33,105 bases of DNA from an uncultured Nocardioides sp. (GCA_902805885.1 CADCUM010000056.1:1-33105); one strand, 5' to 3'. Counted from the stretch's first letter, positions 21,523 through 29,863 are shown. The notes: generated from the sequence alone by a model not told the origin. Translations and numbers: made by a program.

Positions 21523-22859
21523 AGCAGGCTCCTTCCTGCCAGCACGTCGGCGAGGAACTCCGCCGACTCCTTGGGCGTCGAGTCGGGGTCGACCGACGTG
21601 GGGGAGTGCCACACGGACTGCACAGCGCTCGAGATCTGGCTGTAGAAGGGGCTCTTGGGCCGCGGCCCGCCCTCGTCGACGCTGGTGCGGTAGAGGTCGA
21701 GGAGGTCCTCGGGGAACTCGCCGCTGGCCCCCACCTCGTCGTACGCCGCGTTGGTCGAGGGCATCAGCCCGTCGTTGATCGCGAGGTCGACCTGCGCCTC
21801 GGTGGAGGTGATGCACTCGGCCGCCTCCATCGCCTCCTCGGGGTTCTCCGAGTAGGCGCCGATCCCGATGTCGATGCCGCCGATGGGCGGCTTGGACGGC
21901 TCGCCCTCCACGGTCGCGGGGTAGCGCGCCCAGCCGAGGTCCTTGAACTCCTCCTCGTCGGCGGGCCCGCCCGGCTTGCCGACGAGGCCCTTGTAGTTGG
22001 CGTAGACGAAGGTCCAGTTGGTCATGAACTCGCCGGGGCCCTCCTCGGGGAACATCTGCCCGAGGCTGGTGCCCTCGTTGGACACCGTGAAGTCGGCCTG
22101 CGCGGCCTTGCTGTCGGCGAGCTTCTGGATGACCTCCGCGGCCTTGCGACCGGCGTCGCTGTCGAGCTCGACCTTGGCGTCGCGGCCGGCCTCGGTCTCG
22201 CTGACGATCTGGCCGCCGGCACCCTGGACGAGGGAGTTGATCCACACGACGTAGGCCTCGTACTTGTTGGCCTGGACGCCGACGGTGCCGCCCTCGGAGT
22301 CGGCGGCCTCGATGACCTGGTCCCAGGTGACGGGCTGGGTCATGTCGAGCCCGGCCGCCTCCGCGAGGGACTTGCGGTACCAGAGGACCTGCGTGTTGGC
22401 CCACAGCGGGACGGCGTAGACCTTGTCGTCCCAGAGGACGGTCTCGGCGGCACCCTCGAGGTACTCGCCACCGGTGATCGCCTCGGCCAGGTCCCCCTCG
22501 ACCTCGGCGAGCCAGCCGGCGTTGGCGAACTCCGCCACGAAGACCGGGTCGAGGTTCATCAGGTCGGTCGAGGAGTCCTGCGCCGCGAGGCGGCGGGCGA
22601 GCTGGGTCCGCTGGTCCGTCGCGCTGGCCGGGAGGAGCTGGACCGCGATCTCGTAGTCCTTGCCCTCGCTGCACGTCGCGGCGTACTCCTTGAAGGTGTC
22701 GACCCCGTCGGGGTTGACGTACCAGTTGAGCGTCGGCTTGCCGGAGTCCCCGCTGCAGGCGCTCAGCAGGCTGCCGCTGAGGGCGAGCACCGCGACCGTC
22801 GCCACGCCCCGTCTGGCTCCTGGCCGTCCCCGCTGTCGGGTCGACGATCGTCGTGCCAT
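21519..22859 (-). CDS. lpqY: LpqY-like trehalose (disaccharide)-binding lipoprotein
   Basis: This 446-residue solute-binding lipoprotein has an Arg-rich N-region and lipobox LSAC. It shares distinctive segments with mycobacterial LpqY: QRTQLARRLAAQD, a following LDPVFVAEFANAGWL, ANTQVLWYR, GVQANKYEAYVVWINSL, PIGGIDIGIG and DPDSTPKE near the C-terminus. LpqY captures trehalose for SugABC, and this gene heads the same four-gene order. The ATG at 22859 is preceded by GAGGAGG with seven bases of spacing. It is divergent from galK, with tandem operator-like repeats between. A galactose-containing disaccharide is a possible alternative ligand given the galK neighbour. Confidence 0.85.
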   Translation of the reverse strand: MARRSSTRQRGRPGARRGVATVAVLALSGSLLSACSGDSGKPTLNWYVNPDGVDTFKEYAATCSEGKDYEIAVQLLPASATDQRTQLARRLAAQDSSTDLMNLDPVFVAEFANAGWLAEVEGDLAEAITGGEYLEGAAETVLWDDKVYAVPLWANTQVLWYRKSLAEAAGLDMTQPVTWDQVIEAADSEGGTVGVQANKYEAYVVWINSLVQGAGGQIVSETEAGRDAKVELDSDAGRKAAEVIQKLADSKAAQADFTVSNEGTSLGQMFPEEGPGEFMTNWTFVYANYKGLVGKPGGPADEEEFKDLGWARYPATVEGEPSKPPIGGIDIGIGAYSENPEEAMEAAECITSTEAQVDLAINDGLMPSTNAAYDEVGASGEFPEDLLDLYRTSVDEGGPRPKSPFYSQISSAVQSVWHSPTSVDPDSTPKESAEFLADVLAGRSLL

Positions 22860-22899
22860 CCGCGTGCCTCCTCAGCTGTGACTGGCTGTGACTCAGGCC

Positions 22900-22922
22900 A
22901 CTGGTCCAGTAACTGGTCTAGT
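22900..22922. promoter_or_regulatory. Tandem GntR (HutC/DasR-like) operator between lpqY and galK
   Basis: ACTGGTCCAGT (22900-22910) and ACTGGTCTAGT (22912-22922) are 11-bp near-identical elements with a 12-base period; the first is a perfect odd palindrome. Read from 22912, 13 of 16 positions match the DasR-type site ACTGGTCTAGACCACT. The position, 41-63 bases before lpqY and 9-31 before galK, suits control of both genes. No GntR regulator gene is in this window. Confidence 0.6.
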
Positions 22923-22930
22923 GCCCTACC

Positions 22931-24079
22931 GTGTCCCTTGGCAACAAGGTTCACACCCTTTGGACGAGCGAGCTGAGCAGGGGTTCGATGACGGTCTGGC
23001 GCGCCCCCGGCAGGATCAACGTGGTCGGTGAGCACACCGACTACAACGACGGCTTCGTGCTGCCCTTCGCGCTCGAGGTCGGGTGCACCGCCACGGTCGA
23101 GGACGCGACCGAGGACTGGTCGGTGCGCTCGGCCCAGCAGGACGAGCCGGTCGTCGTACGACGCGGCGGGCTCGCCGGTGCCGGGGAGGTGCCGGAGTGG
23201 TCGCGCTACGTCCTCGGCGCGCTGTGGCTGCTCACCGACCGCGGGGTCGACGTCCCACCGCTGGAGGTCGTGGTGGACGCCGACGTCCCCACCGGTGCGG
23301 GCCTGTCGTCCTCGGCCGCCCTGGTCTGCTCGGTCGCCGGTGCCCTCGACGACCACCTCGGCCTCGGTCTCGACGACGACGCGCTCTTCGCGCTGACCCG
23401 CGACGTCGAGAACGACGCGGTGGGCGCGCCCACGGGGGGCATGGACCAGCTGGTGAGCCTGCGGGGACGCGAGGGCCACGTCCTGCTCTGCGACATGCGC
23501 GACCACACCACGACGCTGGTGCCGCTCGACCTGGCTGCTGCCGGGCTGGCGCTGCTGGTGGTGGACACCAGGGCACCGCACCGCCACTCCGACGGCGAGT
23601 ACGGCGCCCGCCGCCGCGGCTGCGAGGAGGCGGCCCGGCTGCTCGGCGTGCCGGCGCTGCGGGACGTGTCGTCCGACGACCTCGACGACGCCCTCGGCCG
23701 GCTCGAGGACGACGAGCACCGTCGCTACGTCCGGCACGTCGTGACCGAGAACGCCCGGGTGCTGGAGGTCTCCCGTCACCTCGAGGCCGGTCGCGTGGGA
23801 GACACCGGGCCGCTCCTCACCGCCTCGCACGCGTCGATGCGCGACGACTTCCGGATCACCGTCCCCGAGGTCGACACCGCGGTCGAGGCGCTCCTGGCAT
23901 CCGGCGCGCTCGGGGCCAGGATGACCGGCGGGGGGTTCGGTGGCTGCGTGATCGGCCTCGTGCCGGAGGACGGCGTCGACGCCGCGGCCGACGGCGTACG
24001 ACGCGCCTTCTCCGACGCGGGGTTCGGCGAGCCCGACTGGTTCACCGCCACGCCCCAGGCCGGGGCGCGACGGCTCTAG
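22931..24079 (+). CDS. galK: Galactokinase
   Basis: GalK phosphorylates galactose to galactose-1-phosphate, the first step of the Leloir pathway. The 382 residues equal the length of E. coli GalK, and the GHMP-kinase motifs are complete: GRINVVGEHTDYNDG (27-41, Arg28 catalytic), phosphate-binding PTGAGLSSSAAL (121-132), catalytic Asp173 in GGMDQ, and GARMTGGGFGGCVIGL near the C-terminus. The GTG at 22931 is preferred because MSLGNKVHTLW resembles the N-terminus of known galactokinases; ATG 22988 is an alternative with weak AGGGG upstream. TCTAGT (22917-22922) could be a -10 overlapping the tandem operator. galT and galE are not in the window. It is divergent from lpqY. Confidence 0.92.
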   Translation: MSLGNKVHTLWTSELSRGSMTVWRAPGRINVVGEHTDYNDGFVLPFALEVGCTATVEDATEDWSVRSAQQDEPVVVRRGGLAGAGEVPEWSRYVLGALWLLTDRGVDVPPLEVVVDADVPTGAGLSSSAALVCSVAGALDDHLGLGLDDDALFALTRDVENDAVGAPTGGMDQLVSLRGREGHVLLCDMRDHTTTLVPLDLAAAGLALLVVDTRAPHRHSDGEYGARRRGCEEAARLLGVPALRDVSSDDLDDALGRLEDDEHRRYVRHVVTENARVLEVSRHLEAGRVGDTGPLLTASHASMRDDFRITVPEVDTAVEALLASGALGARMTGGGFGGCVIGLVPEDGVDAAADGVRRAFSDAGFGEPDWFTATPQAGARRL

Positions 24080-24083
24080 CCGT

Positions 24084-25031
24084 TCAGGCTCGGTCGGCGG
24101 TCCGCCGGATCGCCTCGACGAAGGTCGCGAAGAGCGCGGGCGGCAGGTCGTGCCCCATCCCGTCGACGAGCACGAGCTCGGCGCCGGGGATCGCCGCGGC
24201 CGTCGCGCGGCCGCCGCTGACGTGCACCATCCTGTCGTCCAGCCCGTGCAGGACCAGCGCCGGGAGGCGCAGGCTGCGCAGCCGGCCGGTGCGGTCGGGC
24301 TGGGTGAGGATCGCCATGATCTGGCGCATCACGCCGCTGGAGCTGACGCCCCGCTCGAACGTCTCGAGCGCACGCGTCCGCAGCACCTCCGGGTCGTTCG
24401 GGTAGGCCGGCGACCCGATCATCGCCCACGTGACGAGGCTGTCCTCGATGAAGGAGTCGACGCCGCGCCGCCGCGGCGCGATGAGCCGGGGGAGCAGGGT
24501 GGGGCTCTGCCAGCCGACGGTGCGCCGGCCCGTCGTCGACATGATGCTGGTGAGCGAGCGCACCCGGGCGGGGTGCTCGATCGCGACGGTCTGCGCGATC
24601 ATGCCGCCCATCGAGATCCCCACGACGTGGGCCGAGTCGATGCCGAGGTGGTCGAGCAGCCCGACGGCGTCGGCGGCCAGGTCGCTCATCGTGTACGGCG
24701 CGGGGCCGCGGCCCGTGGTGAAGGCGCGGACGAGGTGGTCGCGGCGGACGCGGGCCCGCAGCCGCGAGGACCGGCCGGTGTCGCGGTTGTCGTAGCGGAT
24801 GACGTGGAACCCCGCCTCGGCGAGCTGCTCGCAGAGCTCCTCGTCCCACCAGGTCATCGGGCCGCTCAGGCCCATGACCAGGAGCAGCGGGTCGTCGGTG
24901 GGGTCGCCGAAGGTCTGGTAGCACAGCTCCACGTCGGGTGCGACGGGTGCGAACAGCTCCTCGGAGACGTCGATGCTGCGGCGTCCGGCGCGACCCGAGG
25001 CACGACTGACCTGGCTGTCGGGGGTGCTCAT
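24084..25031 (-). CDS. Alpha/beta hydrolase (RdmC-like esterase family)
   Basis: This 315-residue alpha/beta hydrolase has the oxyanion segment LLVMGLSGPMTWWDEELC, the strand VIRYDNRDTGRSS typical of the aclacinomycin methylesterase (RdmC)-like group, nucleophile Ser140 in GISMGG, Asp265/266 in GLDDRMV and His294 in GMGHDLP. The triad is complete. No signal peptide is visible, so it is cytoplasmic; the substrate is unknown. The ATG at 25031 is chosen because TTCAAT lies exactly six bases upstream, suggesting a leaderless transcript; the frame stays open further upstream. It is convergent with galK (four bases apart) and divergent from the lipase gene. Confidence 0.82.
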   Translation of the reverse strand: MSTPDSQVSRASGRAGRRSIDVSEELFAPVAPDVELCYQTFGDPTDDPLLLVMGLSGPMTWWDEELCEQLAEAGFHVIRYDNRDTGRSSRLRARVRRDHLVRAFTTGRGPAPYTMSDLAADAVGLLDHLGIDSAHVVGISMGGMIAQTVAIEHPARVRSLTSIMSTTGRRTVGWQSPTLLPRLIAPRRRGVDSFIEDSLVTWAMIGSPAYPNDPEVLRTRALETFERGVSSSGVMRQIMAILTQPDRTGRLRSLRLPALVLHGLDDRMVHVSGGRATAAAIPGAELVLVDGMGHDLPPALFATFVEAIRRTADRA

Positions 25032-25037
25032 CCCCCT

Positions 25038-25043
25038 ATTGAA
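25038..25043 (-). promoter_or_regulatory. Candidate -10 box for the alpha/beta hydrolase gene
   Basis: On the minus strand TTCAAT is followed by AGGGGG and then the ATG. A ribosome binding site abutting the start would not work, so leaderless initiation is the simplest reading. Confidence 0.4.
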
Positions 25044-25079
25044 CGTGCCTGCATCCCCCACCGGCACAGCCCTCTGGGC

Positions 25080-25085
25080 TAAGTT
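25080..25085 (+). promoter_or_regulatory. Candidate -10 box for the lipase-like gene
   Basis: TAAGTT fits TANNNT and ends eight bases before the GTG at 25094. No ribosome binding site lies between them. Confidence 0.35.
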
Positions 25086-25093
25086 CCGCAATT

Positions 25094-25927
25094 GTGACGG
25101 ACCGCACAGTGGCGGCATTCCTGACTCCGGAGGGCTTCGCACAGCCCGGGGTCGGGGCCGTGCTGCGCGAGCGCGCGGTCGTGCGCGAGGCAGGCCACTA
25201 CGCCCTGGCAGCCCTGTCGGAGCGCGGCACGCGGCGCCGTACGCCGTACGCCGGCACCCTCCCGCCGCGCACCGGTGACCCCGTGCTGCTGGTCCCGGGC
25301 TTCCTGGCGGGCGACGGCAGCCTGCGGCTGATGAGCGCGGCGCTGCGGCGGCAGGGGTTCCGCACGTACCGCTCCCACGTGCACGCCAACATCGGGTGCA
25401 CGCTCGCCGCCGCCCGCCAGCTCGAGGAGCGCCTCGAGGAGATCTCCCAGCGGCGCGGCTCGCGGGTGCGCGTCGTGGGGCACAGCCTCGGGGGCATGCT
25501 CGCCCGGGGCGTGGCGGCCCGGCGCCCCGATCTCGTCTCGGCGATCGTCACGCTCGGCAGCCCGGTGCTCGCGCCCGGGGCGCACCACGTCAGCCTCGCC
25601 CGCAGCGTCGAGCTGCTGGTCCGGCTGAGCCGGGCCGGTGTCCGGGGCCTGATGGCCGAGGACTGCGTCGCGGGGGAGTGTGCGCGCGAGAGCTTCGCCC
25701 AGGCGCGGGCCGAGATGCCGGCCGGCGTGGACTTCACCGCGATCTACAGCCGCCTCGACGGCATCGTGGACTGGCGGGCGTGCCTCGACCCCGCGGCCGT
25801 GCCGGTCGAGGTGGCCGCCTCCCACACCGGGATGGCCTTCCACCCGGCGGTCATCGCCGCGGTCGCGGCCGCGCTGCGGGCCGGCAGCAGCTCAGTGCTC
25901 GAAGTCGATCGAGGCGAAAGCGCGTAG
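25094..25927 (+). CDS. Lipase/esterase-like alpha/beta hydrolase
   Basis: This 277-residue protein has [17 protein letters not shown] (oxyanion strand, 64-80), nucleophile Ser131 in [23 protein letters not shown] after strand 6, candidate Asp222/226 in SRLDGIVDW, and His244 in ASHTGMAF. This order matches the triacylglycerol lipase / PGAP1-like group of alpha/beta hydrolases. There is no signal peptide or membrane segment, so a cytoplasmic esterase is likely; the substrate is unknown. The GTG start lies just downstream of a -10-like TAAGTT. The last 36 bases overlap the 3' end of convergent glpX, so the two genes share their ends on opposite strands. Confidence 0.8.
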   Translation: MTDRTVAAFLTPEGFAQPGVGAVLRERAVVREAGHYALAALSERGTRRRTPYAGTLPPRTGDPVLLVPGFLAGDGSLRLMSAALRRQGFRTYRSHVHANIGCTLAAARQLEERLEEISQRRGSRVRVVGHSLGGMLARGVAARRPDLVSAIVTLGSPVLAPGAHHVSLARSVELLVRLSRAGVRGLMAEDCVAGECARESFAQARAEMPAGVDFTAIYSRLDGIVDWRACLDPAAVPVEVAASHTGMAFHPAVIAAVAAALRAGSSSVLEVDRGESA

Positions 25928-26893
25928 CTTCGACAGCTGGTGCTCCGCGGTGATCGAGCGGATGGTGCCGCTGCGCGACCGCATCACCAGGGAGTGGGTG
26001 GTGGCGTGGTCACCGCGGTAGCGCACGCCACGCATCAGCTCGCCGTCGGTGATGCCGGTGGCGACGAAGAAGCAGTCGTCACCGGTGACGAGCTCGTCGG
26101 TGTGGAGGACGTTGTCGGGGTCGAGGTCGTGACCGGCGTCGAGCGCTCGCTGCCTCTCGTCGTCGTCCTGGGGCCACAGGCGGCCCTGGATGGTGCCGCC
26201 GATGCACTTCATCGCGCACGCCGCGATGATCCCCTCCGGGGTGCCGCCGATGCCCAGCAGCAGGTCGATGCCGGTGTCGGGGCGAGCCGCCATGACGGCG
26301 CCCGCGACGTCGCCGTCGGTGATGAACTTGATGCGCGCGCCGGTGGCGCGGATCTCCTCGGCGAGCTGGGCGTGGCGCGGGCGGTCGAGCAGCACCACGG
26401 TCACGTCGGAGGGCGAGCTGCCCTTGGCCTTGGCGACGCGCTGGACGTTCTCCGCCACGGGCAGCCGGATGTCCACGACGTCGGCGGCCTCCGGCCCGGT
26501 CACGAGCTTCTCCATGTAGAACACCGCGCTCGGGTCGTACATCGACCCCCGCGGGGAGACGGCCAGGACGGAGATCGCGTTGTTCATCCCCTTGGCGGTC
26601 AGCGTCGTGCCGTCGATCGGGTCGACGGCCACGTCGCAGAGCGGGCCGGTGCCGTCGCCGACCTCCTCGCCGTTGTAGAGCATCGGGGCGTTGTCCTTCT
26701 CGCCCTCACCGATCACGACGGTGCCGCGCATCCCGATGGTCGAGATCATCACCCGCATCGCGTTGACGGCGACGCCGTCGGCGTCGTTCTTGTCACCGCG
26801 CCCGACCCAGCGCCCCGCGGCCATGGCCGCGGCCTCGGTGACGCGCACCAGCTCGAGGGCGAGGTTGCGATCGGGCTTGGTGGTGGGGCTCAT
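25892..26893 (-). CDS. glpX: Class II fructose-1,6-bisphosphatase
   Basis: GlpX hydrolyses fructose-1,6-bisphosphate to fructose-6-phosphate and is the main gluconeogenic FBPase of actinobacteria. The 333 residues match the family length; motifs include [20 protein letters not shown] (60-79), the metal-binding DPIDGTT (91-97), GDVAGAV and [12 protein letters not shown]. It should act in the cytoplasm as a metal-dependent, lithium-tolerant phosphatase. Its ATG overlaps the modC stop (ATGA at 26890-26893), which places it at the end of the molybdate operon by translational coupling; that is unexpected, since the functions are unrelated. DUF4245, a common actinobacterial glpX neighbour, is encoded 3 kb away on the other strand. 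Confidence 0.94.
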   Translation of the reverse strand: MSPTTKPDRNLALELVRVTEAAAMAAGRWVGRGDKNDADGVAVNAMRVMISTIGMRGTVVIGEGEKDNAPMLYNGEEVGDGTGPLCDVAVDPIDGTTLTAKGMNNAISVLAVSPRGSMYDPSAVFYMEKLVTGPEAADVVDIRLPVAENVQRVAKAKGSSPSDVTVVLLDRPRHAQLAEEIRATGARIKFITDGDVAGAVMAARPDTGIDLLLGIGGTPEGIIAACAMKCIGGTIQGRLWPQDDDERQRALDAGHDLDPDNVLHTDELVTGDDCFFVATGITDGELMRGVRYRGDHATTHSLVMRSRSGTIRSITAEHQLSKLRAFASIDFEH

Positions 26894-27861
26894 GGCCGCA
26901 TCGTATCGGCGGCGTAGCGGCGCACGGCGGTGGCCTTGACCGAGAGCCACACCTCGCGACCGGGCTCGAGACCGAGCTCCGCGGCGGCCCCCGGGGTGAC
27001 GTCGGCGAGCAGGTCCTGCTCGGCGTGCACCAGCAGCCGTACGGCGTCGCCGTGCGGCGTCATGCTCGCGACCGGGCCGTGCCAGCGCAGGCGCGACGAG
27101 CCCTGCGGCTCGCGCGGGGAGACCACGACCGCGTCGGGCCGGAAGGCGACGAGGTCGTCCCCGGCCGTCACGACGTTGAGCCCGACCAGCCGGGCGACGT
27201 GGCGGGTGCGGGGGTGCGCCGAGACGTCCGCGGGCGTCCCCGCCTGTGCGACCCGTCCCTCGTCGAGCACGACCACGCGGTCGGCGAGGGTCAGGGCGTC
27301 GATGGCGTCGTGGGTGACCAGCAGCGTGACCCCGGCGAAGTCGCGCAGGTGGCGGGCCAGCTCGACGCGCAGCGCCGCCGCGACACCGACGTCGAGCCCG
27401 GCGAAGGGCTCGTCGAGGAGCAGCACCTCCGGCTCGGTCGCGAGGGCACGCGCGATCGCGACGCGCTGCGCCTGCCCGCCGCTGAGGCGGTCGGGCCGGC
27501 GGTCGGCGAGGTCGGCCAGGCCGAACCGGGCGAGCCACTCGTGTGCCGTCCGCTCGGCGTCGCGCCTGCTGCGGCCCCTCGCGCGCGGACCGAACGCGAC
27601 GTTCTGCAGGGCGGTGAGGTGGGGGAACAGGCTGCGGTCCTGGACGACGTACCCCACCCGGCGGGCGGGCACGGGGAGGTGGGTCCAGTCGGTGGCACCG
27701 ACGCGGACCGCGCCCGGCTCCACCCCCGCCACGGCCTGGAGGACGCTGGACTTGCCGGCTCCGTTCGGCCCGATCAGCACGACCACCTCGCCGGCGGCCG
27801 CCTCGAGCTCGGCGCGCACCCGTCCGGGCAGGTCGACGTCGACGCGCAGCCCGTCCGTCAC
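26890..27861 (-). CDS. modC: Molybdate ABC transporter ATPase ModC
   Basis: This 323-residue ATPase has Walker [10 protein letters not shown] (31-39), Q-loop [11 protein letters not shown], signature LSGGQ (126-130), Walker B LLLDE (147-151), H-loop His184 and a C-terminal TOBE/Mop domain from about 255 ([15 protein letters not shown] to [16 protein letters not shown]) that in ModC binds oxyanion. This domain and the adjacent modA and modB support molybdate (or tungstate) import. The start is a GTG at 27861 overlapping the modB stop, and its own stop overlaps the glpX ATG. Confidence 0.88.
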   Translation of the reverse strand: MTDGLRVDVDLPGRVRAELEAAAGEVVVLIGPNGAGKSSVLQAVAGVEPGAVRVGATDWTHLPVPARRVGYVVQDRSLFPHLTALQNVAFGPRARGRSRRDAERTAHEWLARFGLADLADRRPDRLSGGQAQRVAIARALATEPEVLLLDEPFAGLDVGVAAALRVELARHLRDFAGVTLLVTHDAIDALTLADRVVVLDEGRVAQAGTPADVSAHPRTRHVARLVGLNVVTAGDDLVAFRPDAVVVSPREPQGSSRLRWHGPVASMTPHGDAVRLLVHAEQDLLADVTPGAAAELGLEPGREVWLSVKATAVRRYAADTMRP

Positions 27862-28640
27862 CGCGCCACCGCCCATCGCTCCCGGAGCAGGACCAGGACG
27901 CCGACCGACAGCACGAGCAGGACGAGGCTGAGGGTGCGGGCGACCTCCGGCTGGGAGTTGAGGGCGACGTAGATGAGGCTCGGCATCGTCTGGGTGGTTC
28001 CGGGGTAGTTGCCCGCGAAGGTGATGGTCGCGCCGAACTCGCCGAGACTGCGAGCCCAGGCCAGCGCGCTGCCCGCGAGGATGCCGGGGAGCGCGAGGGG
28101 CAGGGTGACCCGGCGGAACGTCGTCCAGCGGTCCGCGCCGAGCGTCGCCGCGACGACGTCGTACGACGCCCCGTGCGTGCGCAGGGCGCCCTCGACGGCC
28201 AGGACGTAGAACGGCATCGAGACGAAGGTGTGTGCCAGCACCACACCTGCGGTCGTGTAGGGGATGGTGAACGGCAGGTGCTGGCCGATGACGCCGCTGC
28301 GCCCCAGCGCGGTGACCAGGGCGACGCCGGCGACGACCGGCGGCAGCACGAGCGGCACGAGGACGAGCGCCCGGAGGACCCGGCGCCCGCGGAAGTCGAC
28401 GCGCGCGAGGAGCCACGCGAGCGGGGTGCCGAGCAGCACGCACGCGACGACGGTGAGCAGGCTGGTGAGCCCCGTGATCAGGAGGGCGTCCTGCACCGCC
28501 TCGGAGGCGACGTGCCCGGGCAGCGTGCGCCACGGGGTGTCGAGGACGAGCGTGAGGAGCGGGACGACGAGCAGGGTCGTCGCGACCAGCGCAGGGAGGA
28601 CCAGGACCGCGGGGACGCGACCGAGGCGGGGACCCGTCAC
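27858..28640 (-). CDS. modB: Molybdate ABC transporter permease ModB
   Basis: This 260-residue permease has five to six membrane helices (first [20 protein letters not shown]). The ModB/CysT-type coupling loop includes [20 protein letters not shown], and [20 protein letters not shown] is a segment strongly typical of ModB. The GTG start at 28640 overlaps the modA stop (GTGA), and its stop overlaps the modC GTG. The permease sits in the cytoplasmic membrane and receives molybdate from the ModA lipoprotein. Confidence 0.9.
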   Translation of the reverse strand: MTGPRLGRVPAVLVLPALVATTLLVVPLLTLVLDTPWRTLPGHVASEAVQDALLITGLTSLLTVVACVLLGTPLAWLLARVDFRGRRVLRALVLVPLVLPPVVAGVALVTALGRSGVIGQHLPFTIPYTTAGVVLAHTFVSMPFYVLAVEGALRTHGASYDVVAATLGADRWTTFRRVTLPLALPGILAGSALAWARSLGEFGATITFAGNYPGTTQTMPSLIYVALNSQPEVARTLSLVLLVLSVGVLVLLRERWAVAR

Positions 28641-29407
28641 TCGGCGGTGGCCGGACCGAAGCCGGCCTCCTCGAGGAGCTGCCGACCGTCCTCGGCGAGG
28701 ACCAGCTCGACGAACTCCGCGGCCAGGTCGGCGCGGTCGCCGGCCGCCCGCAGCGGCGCGACGACGTAGGTCGTGGCGAGGTCGTCGGCCTCCGGGACCG
28801 GGACCTCGGTGACGTCGTCGCCGGCAGCGGCCGCGTCGGTGCGGTAGACGAGCCCGGCGTCGGCCTCGCCCTGGGTGACGCGGGCGAGGACCGCCTTGAC
28901 GTCGACCTCCTCGCTCGCCGGTGCGGCACTGATGTCCGCCTCCGCCAGCAGCTGCGCGGAGAGGGCGCCGCACGGGGCGGTGGGGGCGCACACGACGTAC
29001 TCGACGTCGGCGGAGGCGAGGTCGGCGAGGGCCCCGATGCCGGCCGGGTTGTCGGGCGGCGTGACCAGGGTCAGGGTGTTGGTGGCGAAGGGCTCCGCGC
29101 CGTCGGCCAGCGAGTCCGCGTCGGCGGCGACCTGCATCGACGTCTCGTCGGCCGTGGCGAGGACGTCGCCGGGAGCGCCGTCGTTGACCTGCTCGGCGAG
29201 GGCCGTCGAGGAGCCGAGGACCAGCTCGACCTCGACGCCCTCGTGCTCGGCCTCGAACTCCTCGGCCAGGGCGGTGAAGGTCTCGGTCAGGCTGGCTGCC
29301 GCCAGCACGGTCAGGGTCTCTCCACCCGCCGTCCCGCCGTCTCCCTCCTCGGCGCCGCACGCGACGAGCGCGACGAGCAGGACGAGGGCAGCAAGAGCGC
29401 GGTTCAC
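28637..29407 (-). CDS. modA: Molybdate-binding lipoprotein ModA
   Basis: This 256-residue lipoprotein has a short signal sequence and lipobox LVAC at residues 14-17. The mature part has the ModA pattern LTVLAAASLTETFTALAEEF, a Ser-containing oxyanion loop (LGSSTALAEQVNDGAPGDVLATAD) and QGEADAGLVYRTDA. It captures molybdate or tungstate outside the membrane. The ATG overlaps the stop of the HTH-TOBE gene (ATGA at 29404-29407), coupling the transporter to its probable regulator. Confidence 0.9.
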   Translation of the reverse strand: MNRALAALVLLVALVACGAEEGDGGTAGGETLTVLAAASLTETFTALAEEFEAEHEGVEVELVLGSSTALAEQVNDGAPGDVLATADETSMQVAADADSLADGAEPFATNTLTLVTPPDNPAGIGALADLASADVEYVVCAPTAPCGALSAQLLAEADISAAPASEEVDVKAVLARVTQGEADAGLVYRTDAAAAGDDVTEVPVPEADDLATTYVVAPLRAAGDRADLAAEFVELVLAEDGRQLLEEAGFGPATAE

Positions 29408-29808
29408 GGGACCTCCACGACGACGTTGGTGGACTTGACGCTGGCGATGGCGCGGACGCCGGGCTCGAGACCGAGCTCCGCGGCCGCATCGCTGCTCATC
29501 AGCGACACCACGCGGTAGGGGCCGCAGATCATCTCCACCTGGGCCATCACCTCGTCGCTCTTCACCCGCGTGACGATCCCGCTCATCCGGTTGCGCGCGC
29601 TGACGTGGCCCGCCCGGGTGCGGTCGCGCTCGTGCTGCTCGGCCTGCTCGGCGAGCTGCTCGGCGAGGGCCGCGAGGTCAGCGCCCGCGACGACGGCCCG
29701 GCCGTCGGCGGTGTGGCTGGCCAGGCGGCCGGCCTCGACCCAGCGTCGTACGGTGTCGTCGCTGACGGCGAGGAGCTCGGCTGCCTCCGCGATCCGGTAG
29801 GTGTGCAC
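29404..29808 (-). CDS. HTH-TOBE molybdate-binding regulator (ModE-like role)
   Basis: This 134-residue protein pairs a small MerR/excisionase-like helix-turn-helix (HTYRIAEAAELLAVSDDTVR, 2-21, then RWVEAGRL) with a single C-terminal Mop/TOBE domain (71-134) that starts with SARNRMSGIV and contains LGLEPGVRAIASVKSTNV. The Mop domain binds molybdate, so the protein is a compact candidate sensor-regulator; it is not homologous in its HTH to E. coli ModE. The GTG at 29808 fits the usual N-terminus of this family and has AACAAT six bases upstream (leaderless); GTG 29826 is an in-frame alternative. It heads the coupled operon with modABC and glpX. Two CCGCAnnTGCGG palindromes directly upstream are its likely targets. 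Confidence 0.85.
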   Translation of the reverse strand: MHTYRIAEAAELLAVSDDTVRRWVEAGRLASHTADGRAVVAGADLAALAEQLAEQAEQHERDRTRAGHVSARNRMSGIVTRVKSDEVMAQVEMICGPYRVVSLMSSDAAAELGLEPGVRAIASVKSTNVVVEVP

Positions 29809-29814
29809 GCGTCC

Positions 29815-29820
29815 ATTGTT
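29815..29820 (-). promoter_or_regulatory. Candidate -10 box of the mod operon
   Basis: On the minus strand AACAAT matches TATAAT at four of six positions and ends six bases before GTG 29808. The palindrome at 29821-29832 abuts it, in the spacer between -10 and -35, a position where a bound protein would block RNA polymerase. Confidence 0.4.
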
Positions 29821-29832
29821 CCGCACGTGCGG
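29821..29832. promoter_or_regulatory. Palindrome CCGCACGTGCGG (candidate operator 1)
   Basis: A perfect 12-bp palindrome immediately upstream of the candidate -10 box of the HTH-TOBE/mod operon. It shares the form CCGCAnnTGCGG with a second site 31 bases away, centre to centre. Confidence 0.55.
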
Positions 29833-29851
29833 TCATTCCGGCCAGTTGGCA

Positions 29852-29863
29852 CCGCATCTGCGG
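29852..29863. promoter_or_regulatory. Palindrome CCGCATCTGCGG (candidate operator 2)
   Basis: Same arms as operator 1 with a different central dinucleotide. The 31-base separation is close to three helical turns, so two dimers would bind on the same DNA face. It is 51 bases before the DUF4245 start and could also influence that gene. Confidence 0.5.

Noticed and set aside
22875..22893. Direct repeat GCTGTGACT x2 upstream of lpqY
   Set aside because: It lies in the likely 5' leader next to the tandem operator; nine bases repeated once is not enough to claim a separate site.
24070..24083. ACGGCT-CT-AGCCGT inverted repeat at the galK/hydrolase convergent junction
   Set aside because: The arms are six bases with a two-base loop, too small to be a convincing terminator.
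26893..28929. Long minus-strand reading frames through modB and modC in other frames
   Set aside because: They give Arg/Pro-rich nonsense without motifs, while the overlapping modB and modC frames have complete family signatures.
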